Below, one piece after another: positions 8,953-18,136 of a DNA stretch of 64,000 nt. Below the pieces are notes generated by a model. That model was not told where the DNA came from, made no database searches, and saw only the letters and a list, made by a program, of their open reading frames with translations. The stretch covers positions 1 to 64,000 of the forward strand of contig CAZIZO010000012.1 in the NCBI GenBank assembly GCA_964543905.1, in the 5' to 3' direction. Source of the DNA: GCA-016699835 sp964543905. Its GTDB lineage: Bacteria > Planctomycetota > Phycisphaerae > Phycisphaerales > UBA1924. Positions within the stretch are counted from its first letter, which is position 1; each line of letters begins with the position of its first letter. Position numbers and translations under genes: made by a program.

Positions 8953-9981
8953 TTACTTCTTCCCGCGCTCTCGATCCTTTCCCGCGATCCGCTCCGCCTC
9001 TTCTCGCTTCTTTTCCTCCATCTTCCGCGCCCAGTACGGCCTGAACTCCTTGCCGTACCACTCGCGCCATGCCGGCAAGTCCCACCCCAGCCCCTTCGTC
9101 GATTGCCCATACAACCGGCTCGAGAGGTCGATCAACTCCCGGTTGATGTCGATGTGGTACGTCACCACCACCGCGTCGATCACCCGAAGCAACGTCCCCT
9201 CATTCACCACGCTCAACTGCGGATCAAACGCCACCGCGCTCGGCCCCACCACCGGCGTCAGGTCGCTCACAAACGCCACCTGCCGCGCCACCATGATCCA
9301 CGCCAGTTGGCTGTTCGCCCCGCTGTCCCCCGCCTGCGCCACCTGCCCGCCCGCCTGCGTGTTGATCAGCCACGGAATCGCCTCGGCAATGTTCAGCACA
9401 TTCCCCGCTCGCGCCGCCGCCACCATCTCCGTGTCGCTCCCCTTCGTCAGGCCCGAATAGATCACGATCTTCACCGCGTCCGTGACCTTCCCGTCGTTCT
9501 CGCGCGAGTTGCTCATCAGCCGCTCTCGGGCCGAACCCCGCATCGCCTCGTCCTTGTCATACACCGCGATCCACGCGAGCGCCGCATCGCCCGCGTCGTT
9601 CTTCTGCGCCGCCAGATGGTCCAGCACCGCCTGCCGAACATCCATCCCCTCCGTGCGGAAGATCTCGATCATCGCCGGGAAGATCATCGGGTCGGTGTAC
9701 GCCTTGATCTTCTCGATCCCCTCCGCCCGCGCCGCCTCGCTCCGCGGTGTGCGAAAATAGTCGTACCGCAGTTTCTTCAGGTCCCGTTCCATCTCCGCGC
9801 GACGCTGGCTCGTCGTCTTCATCTGGTCGGCGATCAACTTCTTCTTCGCGGGCTGCAACCCATCCACCCATGCGGGCGCCGGCGGCTCATCGCCCGCCCA
9901 CGCCGCCGCCCCGGGCATCGCGCTCGCCAACACCGCCGCCTGCATGAGCACCGCCATACGCCACGCGCGATTCGATCGCAT
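8953..9981 (-). CDS. Secreted HEAT-repeat-like protein
   Basis: 342 residues with a signal peptide (about residues 1-29, ending AAAWAG). The rest is alpha-helical. Repeated segments such as EGIEKIKAYTDPMIFPAMIEIF and RQAVLDHLAAQKNDAGDAALAWIAVYDKDEAMRGSARERL have the spacing of HEAT/armadillo-like repeats. The C-terminus is strongly charged (KKREEAERIAGKDRERGKK). The ATG at 9981 follows AGGAG. Close relatives of the adjacent DUF4139 gene are not implied. Function unknown; a periplasmic scaffold is a guess. Confidence 0.65.
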   Translation of the reverse strand: MRSNRAWRMAVLMQAAVLASAMPGAAAWAGDEPPAPAWVDGLQPAKKKLIADQMKTTSQRRAEMERDLKKLRYDYFRTPRSEAARAEGIEKIKAYTDPMIFPAMIEIFRTEGMDVRQAVLDHLAAQKNDAGDAALAWIAVYDKDEAMRGSARERLMSNSRENDGKVTDAVKIVIYSGLTKGSDTEMVAAARAGNVLNIAEAIPWLINTQAGGQVAQAGDSGANSQLAWIMVARQVAFVSDLTPVVGPSAVAFDPQLSVVNEGTLLRVIDAVVVTYHIDINRELIDLSSRLYGQSTKGLGWDLPAWREWYGKEFRPYWARKMEEKKREEAERIAGKDRERGKK

Positions 9982-10196
9982 ACGCCGTCTCCTTGCTGAT
10001 TCTCCAGGTCCTCATCGGCCTCGACGTGGTCCCGCCACGACTCCGGCGACCGAACATTCTATGAACGATCGCGCCGACTCAGTTCCTCGCCACTTGGACG
10101 CCACGACCCCACACGGGTTCCTCGTGTTGCGGAGATGTCCGTACAAACCACAGTCCGGGTTGCCGAATTCCGTACGCGCCCACACCCGACGCCGTC

Positions 10197-11735
10197 CTAC
10201 CACGTATACCGCACCGTGTACCGCACCACCGCTTCGCCGTCCTTCTCGATCTTCACCGGAAACTGGATCGTGCTCGCGTCCAACTTCTTGAAGTCCTTGG
10301 TGGGCTTCACAATCTCCCAGTTCGTCCAGCGATACAACCGCTCCTGCACCACCACCTCCACCGCCTCCGTCTTGCGATTCCGAACCTTCACCTCGATCGT
10401 CTCGCTCATCGTCTTGCGATTCATGTCGATCGAAAAGTCCACCTGCGTGCGCTCGCCCACCACATCAAACGCCTTGCCCAGACGCACCAGCACCTCCTCC
10501 TCGCGCGGCGTGTGCTTGATCGTGTCCTCGCCGATGAACTCCAAACTTCCATCCGCCGGGTCGAGTTTGCTCACGCGAATCCGCCCCGCGGGCAGCGGCA
10601 TGCCCATCCCCTTCTTCTCGCTGTTGTCAAAGCGCAGGTAGATGTCCACGTCCTTCTTGCTCTGCACGCCGTAGTTCTGGTCGTGGACAGGCTCGCCCCC
10701 ATACCACATCCCCATCTCCGAAAGCCCGTTGTACACAAGCACCTTCTCGCACGCGATCCCGCGCGCGGTGGGGAAGAGTTCGAGTTGCTTCGTCGTGTTG
10801 TCGGGGATCGTCGCCGGTCGCCCCAGCGTGTACAGGTGATACTCGAAAAACGACTTCTCCTGGAAGCCCGCATCGTCGCTCTTGGCCATCATCTCCGCCG
10901 CCGGATAGCCCCGCGCCCGCCCAAGATACTGCGGCGGCGGCGCCCGATGCACCTCGCCCGCGATCAACTTCAGCGTCGCGTCGTTGTACGTCCCCCCCGA
11001 CTGGTTCAGGATGCTCACCCACGCCGACACATCGAGTTTCCCTTCGTTCGCCCTCTTGCCTTCCTCGAACACGAGGTTGTAATCCGCCCACCACGTGATC
11101 CCCTCGGTCTGATACGACACCCGCACGTCCTGCGTCCCGCCCTTCTCCGAACTCACCTTCCACGCGAGGGTGGGCTTGGTCATCAGCCCGCCCGGCAGCG
11201 TGGGGAACGAGATCGCCTGCGTGCCGTTGAGCACCTCCACGCCGCCATCCTTGCGCTGCAGCACGACGCCGCCGAACGCTCCGCTCAAGAGTGTGCCACG
11301 GAGTACCTCGGCCTTGTCCCCCCGCGACACCGTCGCGCTCACCTCTTGCCCCAGGAACCGCTGGATCAACTTCTCTTGGCTCACCAGGTCAAACTTGAAA
11401 TCCTGCTCCAAGACCTTCGTCCCCGGGTCGCTCATCGACACAAACTGCACCGTCGTCGGCTCGATCAACGCCGCCACGTCCGTCAGCCTCACCTCGCTCA
11501 CCCCCTGCGCGATCTCCAGGCTCAGGTTCTGACGCACCATCGCGTACCCCGGAATCTGCCTGTAGAAGTTCCCGGCATACTGCGCCCCCCCCGCCACCGG
11601 GCGATACATCTCCGCCGGGATCGCCCCAGGCTGCGCCGACGAATAGATCGTGATGGACGTCGAATCCTTCCCCAGGACACCGCTCGTCAACGCGGCGGCT
11701 AGAAGGGCCGAGACGGTCGAAATCGTGTTCAACAT
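10197..11735 (-). CDS. DUF4139 domain-containing exported protein
   Basis: 512 residues with a signal peptide (residues 1-22). The C-terminal two thirds match the DUF4139 layout: a conserved VSYQTEGITWWADYNLVF segment near residue 210, AWVSILNQSGGTYNDATLKLIAGEV near 240, and a C-terminal beta-rich domain with VRNRKTEAVEVVVQERL. AAGGA before the ATG is a good ribosome binding site. Family function is unknown; such proteins are generally periplasmic or secreted. The 202 bases upstream to 11937 contain no evident gene. Confidence 0.8.
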   Translation of the reverse strand: MLNTISTVSALLAAALTSGVLGKDSTSITIYSSAQPGAIPAEMYRPVAGGAQYAGNFYRQIPGYAMVRQNLSLEIAQGVSEVRLTDVAALIEPTTVQFVSMSDPGTKVLEQDFKFDLVSQEKLIQRFLGQEVSATVSRGDKAEVLRGTLLSGAFGGVVLQRKDGGVEVLNGTQAISFPTLPGGLMTKPTLAWKVSSEKGGTQDVRVSYQTEGITWWADYNLVFEEGKRANEGKLDVSAWVSILNQSGGTYNDATLKLIAGEVHRAPPPQYLGRARGYPAAEMMAKSDDAGFQEKSFFEYHLYTLGRPATIPDNTTKQLELFPTARGIACEKVLVYNGLSEMGMWYGGEPVHDQNYGVQSKKDVDIYLRFDNSEKKGMGMPLPAGRIRVSKLDPADGSLEFIGEDTIKHTPREEEVLVRLGKAFDVVGERTQVDFSIDMNRKTMSETIEVKVRNRKTEAVEVVVQERLYRWTNWEIVKPTKDFKKLDASTIQFPVKIEKDGEAVVRYTVRYTW

Positions 11736-11937
11736 GCTGCATTCCTTGCGTACGAGGCTCCGTGCAAACGAATGCTACGTCCGACGGCCTCCCCACGATC
11801 CGGTTCCGCCGCCGCACGCCCCTCGTGACATTCCCGTGACAATCAAGCCCCCCCGTCCCCGCGTCCCCTCCACGCTCCCACTGAGTATGCGCCCAGCGTC
11901 CGGCGTGCGCCACGCGCCCGGGACCGCCGATCCCCAC

Positions 11938-12978
11938 TCAAGATGTCCGGTCCACCACCGCATCCGCCATGAGCAGGAGCACGTTCTTCGCGGGCGACGC
12001 CGCCAGCACCTCGAGCAACGCCTTCGCTTCCCGCACCAATCGCGTCGCCGTCTCGCTCGCGTATCGGATCGATCCCGTCGCCTCCAGCGCCGTGCGCAAC
12101 GGCGTTCCCGCACCCGCCGCTCCCCCCCCTCCCGCCGACTCGATCAGCGCCAGCGTCCGCCCACGCGTCATCGCATCCGCGTTCGCCAGATGGTGCACCA
12201 TCGGCAGCGTCATCTTCCCCTTCTCCAGATCCTTCCCGACCGACTTCCCCACGCTCGCCTCCGTCCCCGTCAGGTCGAGCAGATCGTCCTGGATCTGGAA
12301 CGCGACGCCCAACGCACGCCCAAACTCGCTCATCCTGGCGCACATCGCCTCGTCCGCCCCCGAGTGAAACGCCCCAAGGTCGCACGCCGTCGCGATCAGT
12401 TCCGCCGTCTTGCGATCCACGATCTCGAAGTACGTTCGTTCGTCCAGCGAGTAGTTGTCGCGATGGTGCAGTTGCAGGAGTTCGCCCGCGCACAAGACCA
12501 TCGACGCACGCCCGACCGCCAGCGCCGAGCGCTGACCCCCGTGCCGAATCTGCGAGCACAAGTGATACGCCGAGGCGATCAGATAATCCCCCAGAATCAC
12601 CGCCGCCTCGTTCCCCCGCAGGCGATTCACGGTCTCCCCTCGTCGCCGCGTGTCCGCCTCGTCCAGCACGTCGTCGTGCACCAGCGTCGCCATGTGCACC
12701 ATCTCACACACCGCCGCCGCCTTCTCATGATCCTCCCCGATCGACCGCTCCGCCTCTTGACTCCCCGCCCGCGCGTGCGCCGCCAATCCGCACAACAGCA
12801 CCAGCGTCGGCCTCAGCATCTTGCCCCGATACCGCTCCACGTGCGCGCACAACTGATTCACCGGCGGCAAGTCCGACGCCAACTGCGCCTCAAACCGCCT
12901 CGTCACCCCCGCCATCTTCTCGCCCACAAACTCCGACACGGGTATCAAGTCCGCCGGCATCTGCATCACGTCTCGCAT
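11938..12978 (-). CDS. Polyprenyl diphosphate synthase (isoprenyl chain elongation)
   Basis: 346 residues of the trans-isoprenyl diphosphate synthase family, which adds isopentenyl units to an allylic diphosphate for quinone side chains or lipid carriers. Both aspartate-rich motifs are intact: DDVLDEADTRRG-type first motif near residue 85 and DDLLD near residue 225. GKMLRPTLVLL and GKDLEKGKMTLPMVH are also present. Long-chain (quinone-type) specificity is likely because the genome makes menaquinone (mqnD is in this window), but chain length cannot be read from sequence alone. No Shine-Dalgarno precedes the ATG; a TAGTCT hexamer lies five bases upstream. Confidence 0.9.
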   Translation of the reverse strand: MRDVMQMPADLIPVSEFVGEKMAGVTRRFEAQLASDLPPVNQLCAHVERYRGKMLRPTLVLLCGLAAHARAGSQEAERSIGEDHEKAAAVCEMVHMATLVHDDVLDEADTRRRGETVNRLRGNEAAVILGDYLIASAYHLCSQIRHGGQRSALAVGRASMVLCAGELLQLHHRDNYSLDERTYFEIVDRKTAELIATACDLGAFHSGADEAMCARMSEFGRALGVAFQIQDDLLDLTGTEASVGKSVGKDLEKGKMTLPMVHHLANADAMTRGRTLALIESAGGGGAAGAGTPLRTALEATGSIRYASETATRLVREAKALLEVLAASPAKNVLLLMADAVVDRTS

Positions 12979-12983
12979 GCAGG

Positions 12984-12989
12984 AGACTA
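12984..12989 (-). promoter_or_regulatory. Candidate leaderless -10 element (TAGTCT)
   Basis: TAGTCT ends five bases before the ATG at 12978 of the polyprenyl synthase gene, in place of a ribosome binding site. Confidence 0.4.
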
Positions 12990-13058
12990 GGCGCCCGCCA
13001 AAACAACCGCGGCCCCCCGATCGCCGAGGGGCCGCCTTGCATGCACGTCGGCGTGCGC

Positions 13059-14033
13059 TCAGTTCACGTCGTTCGACCACTTCCGCATCTCGTCGCCCGT
13101 GTTGGGTGCCTGATCCGCCCCCCAACGCAACTGCTGGATCGTCTGCATCTCCACGTGCCCGTCAAAGTGCGACGTCGACACCTTCCGATCATGCCGCGCG
13201 TCCATGTTGCCCCAGCGGCTCGGCGGCATCCGCGTGTTGAAGATGTTGTCCGTCGTCGTCGACGTCCATCCCCCTCCCATGCCCGTCGGCGCCTTGATCA
13301 GGAAATACCCCGGTCGAATCGTCCCCGAATCCGGGTTCTCCGCGCCATAACTCCACCACGCCGTCCCCGTCACGTCCCCGCCTCGCGACGATGCAAAGAT
13401 GATCAGGTCCGAGGGCTTCTTGATCTGGTGCGCCTGGCGCACGTAAAACTCCCGTTGCGTCGCCGGCTGCGTCCCATCGATCCCGCCCTGGAACGCACCG
13501 TATCGATAATGCCCACCCACATAGATCCCGTTGTACCCGAACGACGGGTGCACATCGAACGCGGCCTCCCACGAGCCATCCCCGGGCGTGATGATCCGAC
13601 CCCCGCTGAACGTCTTCGCTCTCGAGTTGAAGACCTCGAAGGTGGGCTTATCCAGCATGATCTGGTTGATCGGATAATCCATCGTCGAGAAGAAATGCCA
13701 TGTCCAGAACTTCGACACCGATCCCTCAAGCACCGAATCCCGATAGATCGGGTGCGGCGGCGTCATCCCGTAATACTGGCTGCTCCCCCCGTGCGCCCAA
13801 TCCCACCTCGGGCCTCCGGGCAACAACCGATCCTTGAACTGATTCGTGTACACGTTGTACGCCTGCTGCTGCTCCTTGAGCGCCGCCATCTCCTTCACCA
13901 TCAGCCCCAACTTCTTCGCTCGCCCCAGCCCGGGCAACAAAATGCTGATCAACAGCGCGATGATCGCAATCACCACCAACACCTCGATCAGCGTGAACCC
14001 ACCGCGGCGACGACCCACGACCGTGTCCTTCAT
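13059..14033 (-). CDS. Prepilin-type (type II pseudopilin) protein
   Basis: 324 residues. The N-terminus RRRGGFTLIEVLVVIAIIALL is a class III signal: cleavage after Gly, Phe+1, Glu+5 and a hydrophobic helix. Mature proteins of this kind are methylated and assembled by type II secretion/type IV pilus machinery. The long C-terminal domain resembles the planctomycete pseudopilin-like proteins and carries an H-x-DG element near the end (VSTSHFDGHVEM). AAGGA lies before the ATG at 14033. No secretion ATPase or prepilin peptidase is near it. Confidence 0.85.
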   Translation of the reverse strand: MKDTVVGRRRGGFTLIEVLVVIAIIALLISILLPGLGRAKKLGLMVKEMAALKEQQQAYNVYTNQFKDRLLPGGPRWDWAHGGSSQYYGMTPPHPIYRDSVLEGSVSKFWTWHFFSTMDYPINQIMLDKPTFEVFNSRAKTFSGGRIITPGDGSWEAAFDVHPSFGYNGIYVGGHYRYGAFQGGIDGTQPATQREFYVRQAHQIKKPSDLIIFASSRGGDVTGTAWWSYGAENPDSGTIRPGYFLIKAPTGMGGGWTSTTTDNIFNTRMPPSRWGNMDARHDRKVSTSHFDGHVEMQTIQQLRWGADQAPNTGDEMRKWSNDVN

Positions 14034-14190
14034 GGCGAATTCCTTTGCCAAAAACCTCGTTGTGAACACCACGTGACGGCGACGAATGTCTCCGCTTTTT
14101 CCCACGCCCGATCTCCGCAGCCTAACCAATCTCCCTCAGCACCGCAACCGCTTTCTCGGACAACACGAAAAACCAAGTGTTTCCACCAGC

Positions 14191-15030
14191 CTACTTCTCA
14201 GCCACTACATACGACACGAATGACGCGCACGACTCCCCCCTCGCCGCCGGACGAAACACCCCGTTCCCGCCACCTTTCCCGTCGTCTCCCTCCCAATACA
14301 CCGTCACCCGTCTGAACCCCGCGTCCTCCAACGCATCGCGAACCTCCGGCACCGAGTACAACCGCCACGTGTACGTGAACGCCCGCCTCAGCGCCGGCCC
14401 CCTCGCAAACTCAAAGTGGATGTGCGCCGTCTGCATCCCGCTGATCGGGTCGTACTTCGCCTGGTCCCACACATACTTGAATCCCTTCTCCCGCCTCTTT
14501 TCCACCTGCTCCTTCGTCGCCTCGTACCCGCCGTAGATGTCCATGAAGAACACCCCGTCGTCCACCAACGACTCCCGCACGCTCTTGAAATACGCCACCA
14601 GCGCCCGCCGATCCGTCATGTAAAACCAACTGAAGTTCATCGCCAGGACGGCATCCACGCCCCGCCCCTCGCGCCCCACCTTCATCACATCTCGATGCAG
14701 CAGCGTGATCCGACTCCGCTGCTCCTCCGTCAAATGGCTCAGGTTGTGCCGCTCGCCCCAACGCAGCGTCGGCAAGTGCAGATCAACCCCGATCGCCCGG
14801 TTCGTCTTCCGCCGTCGCACCCACTCGCACGACGAATACGCCGTTCCACAAAAATCCTCCCGGATCACGCTCGCCCTTCGTCCTCGCAGCCGCCGGAATG
14901 TGCGGTCCACGAAATCGATCTCCGACTCCGGGTTCTGCACGGCCATCTGATACAGCACGTGCTTGTCCGCGTTCCTCCTCGTCAGCACAGGCTTTTTTTT
15001 CTTCTCTCGGCGCGAACCTGTTTGGGGCAT
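14191..15030 (-). CDS. Class I SAM-dependent methyltransferase
   Basis: 279 residues. A Rossmann-type methyltransferase is recognisable: REDFCGTAYSS (motif I variant) near residue 65, RAIGVDLHLPTL (acidic loop after strand 2), VDAVLAMNFSWFYMTDR (motif around strand 4) and DDGVFFMDIYGGYEA (strand 5). The basic N-terminus (RREKKKKP) is unusual. Substrate unknown. The ATG at 15030 is preferred over a TTG at 15057; GATACT, close to a -10, lies six bases before it. Confidence 0.8.
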   Translation of the reverse strand: MPQTGSRREKKKKPVLTRRNADKHVLYQMAVQNPESEIDFVDRTFRRLRGRRASVIREDFCGTAYSSCEWVRRRKTNRAIGVDLHLPTLRWGERHNLSHLTEEQRSRITLLHRDVMKVGREGRGVDAVLAMNFSWFYMTDRRALVAYFKSVRESLVDDGVFFMDIYGGYEATKEQVEKRREKGFKYVWDQAKYDPISGMQTAHIHFEFARGPALRRAFTYTWRLYSVPEVRDALEDAGFRRVTVYWEGDDGKGGGNGVFRPAARGESCASFVSYVVAEK

Positions 15031-15138
15031 GGGCGAAGTATCGCCCTCCGACCTCAAAAGTAAACTCGGCCGTCCTTTCTCTTCGCCCCCTTCCCCGCCC
15101 GATCCTTCTTCACGCCACGTTCACTTCCGTCCGATCTA

Positions 15139-15166
15139 CCTGAAACCATCCGCCTCGCCCTATACT
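15139..15166 (+). promoter_or_regulatory. Candidate promoter of the UDP-glucose dehydrogenase gene
   Basis: CCTGAA (15139-15144) and TATACT (15161-15166) are separated by 16 bases, upstream of the gene starting at 15244. TATACT is one of the best -10 matches in the window; the -35 is weak. Confidence 0.35.
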
Positions 15167-15243
15167 CGCCCCCCCGAAAAGGGCATGTTTCACCGTTGAA
15201 AATCCCGCCCCACACCACGGGCGGCCCTGATGGAGTCTCCTCG

Positions 15244-16611
15244 ATGCGTCTCACCATGGTCGGTACCGGCTACGTCGGCCTCGTCACGGGCGTCTGCTTC
15301 TCCAACACCGGAAACCAGGTCACCTGCCTCGACGTCGACGCCCGCAAGATCGAGAAACTCAAGCAGGGCATCTGCCCCATCTACGAGCCGGGCCTCACCG
15401 AACTCATGGAACGCAACGCCGAGGCCGGTCGTCTCCACTACACCCTCGACAAGAACGAAGCCTACCGCGACGCCGACATGATCTTCATCTGCGTCGGCAC
15501 GCCCACCGGCGAGCACGGCCAGACCGACCTCAAATACGTCCACGCCGCCGCCGACGACATCGCCGACGTCTTGAAGGCCCTCGGCCCCAACCAGAAGCCC
15601 AAGGTCATCGTCATGAAGTCCACCGTGCCCGTCGGCACCACCATGGCCACCCGAGATCGCATCCGCGCTCGCGTCGGACCCTCCATCCCCTTCAAGGTCG
15701 CCGACAACCCCGAGTTCCTCAAGGAAGGCGACGCCATCAACGACTTCAACAAGCCCGACCGCGTCGTCGTCGGCATCGAGGATGAATCCGTCGGCCAAGC
15801 CTTCAAGGAACTCTACGACCCCTTCGTCCGCAACGGACACCCCATCTACCTCATGGACATCCCCTCCGCCGAGATGGTCAAGTACTGCGCCAACAACTTC
15901 CTCGCCACCAAAATCTCCTTCATCAACGAGATGGCCAACCTCTGCGAGGCCTACGGCGCCGACATCAACCGCGTCCGCGAGGGCATGTGCTCCGACAAAC
16001 GCATCGGCTCCGCCTTCCTCTACCCAGGCCTCGGCTACGGCGGCTCCTGCTTCCCCAAGGACACCATCGCCTGCATCATGATGGGGGACAAAGCCGGCAT
16101 CGAGGCCAAACTCTCCAAGGCCGTCCACGATGTCAACCAAAAACAACGCGACCGCTTCTTCGACAAAATCACCGCCCACTTCGGCGGCAAGACCGGCGTC
16201 GGCGGCGGCGTCGCGGGCCTCCAGGGCAAAAAAATCGCCTTCTGGGGCATCGCCTTCAAGCCCCGCACCGACGACATCCGCGAAGCCCCCGCCCTCACCC
16301 TCATCCGCAAGGCCAACGGCTACGGAGCGACCTGCGTCGGCTTCGACCCCGTCGCCAACGACAACGCCCGTGCCGAACTCGGCCCCATCGCCACCATCGT
16401 CGACGACATGTACGAATGCCTCAAGGGCGCCGACGCCCTCGTCATCTCCACCGACTGGGACGAGTTCAAAAGCCCCGACTGGGACAAGGTCAAATCCCTC
16501 CTCAAGGGCAAGGTCATCTTCGACGGCCGAAACCTCTACCGCCTCGACACCATGAAGCAACAAGGCTTCACCTACTACAGCGTCGGTCGCGCGATCGTCA
16601 AGGCGGGATAG
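15244..16611 (+). CDS. UDP-glucose 6-dehydrogenase
   Basis: Oxidises UDP-glucose to UDP-glucuronate with two NAD+, feeding polysaccharide synthesis. 455 residues. The N-terminal Rossmann motif is MVGTGYVGLVTG. ICVGTPT follows at about residue 85 and STVPVGTT near residue 125. NPEFLKEGDAINDF precedes the catalytic-cysteine motif GYGGSCFPKD, with Cys269. The C-terminal UDP-binding domain contains WGIAFKPRTDDIREAP. The ATG at 15244 has GGAG upstream. Together with galE at 23.8 kb it supplies nucleotide-sugar precursors, although the two are not in one operon. Confidence 0.95.
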   Translation: MRLTMVGTGYVGLVTGVCFSNTGNQVTCLDVDARKIEKLKQGICPIYEPGLTELMERNAEAGRLHYTLDKNEAYRDADMIFICVGTPTGEHGQTDLKYVHAAADDIADVLKALGPNQKPKVIVMKSTVPVGTTMATRDRIRARVGPSIPFKVADNPEFLKEGDAINDFNKPDRVVVGIEDESVGQAFKELYDPFVRNGHPIYLMDIPSAEMVKYCANNFLATKISFINEMANLCEAYGADINRVREGMCSDKRIGSAFLYPGLGYGGSCFPKDTIACIMMGDKAGIEAKLSKAVHDVNQKQRDRFFDKITAHFGGKTGVGGGVAGLQGKKIAFWGIAFKPRTDDIREAPALTLIRKANGYGATCVGFDPVANDNARAELGPIATIVDDMYECLKGADALVISTDWDEFKSPDWDKVKSLLKGKVIFDGRNLYRLDTMKQQGFTYYSVGRAIVKAG

Positions 16612-16710
16612 CAGAGCTCCGGATGTCCGCGTTCATTTGTTCGAGATTTGGTGCAACTGTCTACTTCGCACGCTGGTAGGCAGGTTACGCATCACAGCGG
16701 AGAACTCGAA

Positions 16711-17433
16711 ATGGATCGCAAGACCCCGCTTTTTTCCGCCATTTTCGCCCTCCTCAGCCTCTTGCCAACCTTCTTCCCGCCGCGTGTGTCGGCCGACGAG
16801 CCTTGCTTGATTCTCGAGGCTTTCCCGAATGTTCGACACGCGTACGTGTCGATCGAAATGACGCGGACTGAGTTCGATGTACTCTTGGCCACATCGCCAC
16901 ATAGCTTCGAATCATCACTTCGCGCCCTGATTCAGACTCGTGGCACACCAATCTTGTTCGCCAAGTATCAAGAGATCATCAAGAGTAGCGGATCAACTCC
17001 AGGCATCGCACCTCCGGTGGCTCCCGATGGATCTCCCCTTCCACCGCCGATTGACCTACCACCGAAACCCGACGGCTCTCCCATCCCCTGGGTGCCCGTT
17101 CCAGGCACGGGCGAGCGCCCAATCAAATGGAAGCCTGAGTTCCCCGTACCGAATCCCGAGGGCGGGCAGCCCTCATCAAGTTGGGATCCCCACGGACACT
17201 ATGACGTCGACACCGGACGCGGCGAGCGTATCCGCCTCAAACCAGATGGCACTCCCGTCAACCACGACGGCGATCCCATTTGCCCCCCACCACCGCCTCC
17301 CGCGCCCTTCCCTCGATACAACCCCACGCCGTGGAAAGAGATCGTGATCACCGGCGTGGTCGTCATCACCACGGTCATTATCATCTTGACCTTTCCTGAG
17401 TCGGCGCCCCTTGTGCCCGTACTCTTGGCATAA
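16711..17433 (+). CDS. Unknown exported proline-rich protein, weakly polymorphic-toxin-like
   Basis: 240 residues, not recognised with confidence. A signal peptide spans residues ~1-30. A small domain follows to ~100, then a proline-rich linker (PDGSPLPPPIDLPPKPDGSP). The block with SSWDPHGHYDVDTGRGERIR and LKPDGTPVNHDGDP (residues ~155-195) resembles C-terminal domains of some polymorphic toxins. A hydrophobic segment (VITGVVVITTVIIILTF) ends the protein, which is unlike a released toxin. Base and codon use is less GC-biased than in the flanking ugd and nadK genes, which suggests transfer. The next gene could be its partner. Confidence 0.6.
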   Translation: MDRKTPLFSAIFALLSLLPTFFPPRVSADEPCLILEAFPNVRHAYVSIEMTRTEFDVLLATSPHSFESSLRALIQTRGTPILFAKYQEIIKSSGSTPGIAPPVAPDGSPLPPPIDLPPKPDGSPIPWVPVPGTGERPIKWKPEFPVPNPEGGQPSSSWDPHGHYDVDTGRGERIRLKPDGTPVNHDGDPICPPPPPPAPFPRYNPTPWKEIVITGVVVITTVIIILTFPESAPLVPVLLA

Positions 17434-17603
17434 GCACTGGGAACCTCGGCTTGAATCTCCTCTGCGTTGCCGACAGCACCTCGTGGATCGCGAATGCTCG
17501 CCTCGCCCGCTCGCGAGTTCCCGTGCGGCCGTTGCGGGTTTCCTCCCATCGCACGAGCTCGTTCGATCCCGCCTCGCCTCGCCCCTACGCCTATCTGTCC
17601 AGG

Positions 17604-18050
17604 ATGCTCATACGTTGGCTGCGGGGAAACGACGCCGGCAACGTTCGCGAAGAACGTCCCCACCAAGCCGATTGGCTCGTCAATACCAAAGACACCGCCA
17701 TTCTCGTTGCCGTAACTGAGGACGATATCTGGAGCAGTGCATCCAACGACCGGGTTCTCTTCCGCCGATGGCTCCAGGGCGTCACGGGCTCACCTCACGA
17801 TCCGCTCCCCCACTTACCCTGGGTGCTTCAGTTTCCGCCCGACGAATCGGCGGATGCCGCGTCCCTGCTGCTCCTGGCACAAGTCATGCAATGGGATTGG
17901 TTCGCCGCCGATGCTTCTCTCGATCGAAGCGTGGGTGGGGATCACGACGATCGGTATTTCGCCTATTCGAACCATGGCGATGTCGATTGGCTGACCAAGA
18001 CCTTGCCGTTTGATCCGTTCCACCCGAAGCCGCCGTCCCCGGTCACGTGA
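17604..18050 (+). CDS. Unknown small acidic protein downstream of the toxin-like gene
   Basis: 148 residues starting MLIRWLRGNDAGN. No family is recognised. It is rich in Trp and Asp (for example DWFAADASLDRS, GDVDWLTKTLPFDPFHP). Acidic Trp-rich proteins of this size immediately downstream of a toxin-like gene are often immunity proteins, but that is inference only. The frame is open to 17451, but the upstream part is Arg/Ser-rich and looks non-coding. Same relaxed composition as the preceding gene. Confidence 0.5.
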   Translation: MLIRWLRGNDAGNVREERPHQADWLVNTKDTAILVAVTEDDIWSSASNDRVLFRRWLQGVTGSPHDPLPHLPWVLQFPPDESADAASLLLLAQVMQWDWFAADASLDRSVGGDHDDRYFAYSNHGDVDWLTKTLPFDPFHPKPPSPVT

Positions 18051-18136
18051 GCATGATCGCAATGGGGTCCCGTGCGACACCGTGGCCATCGACAACTTCC
18101 GAGTCGCGACACGCTCTGGAAATCGATGCCCTCTAC

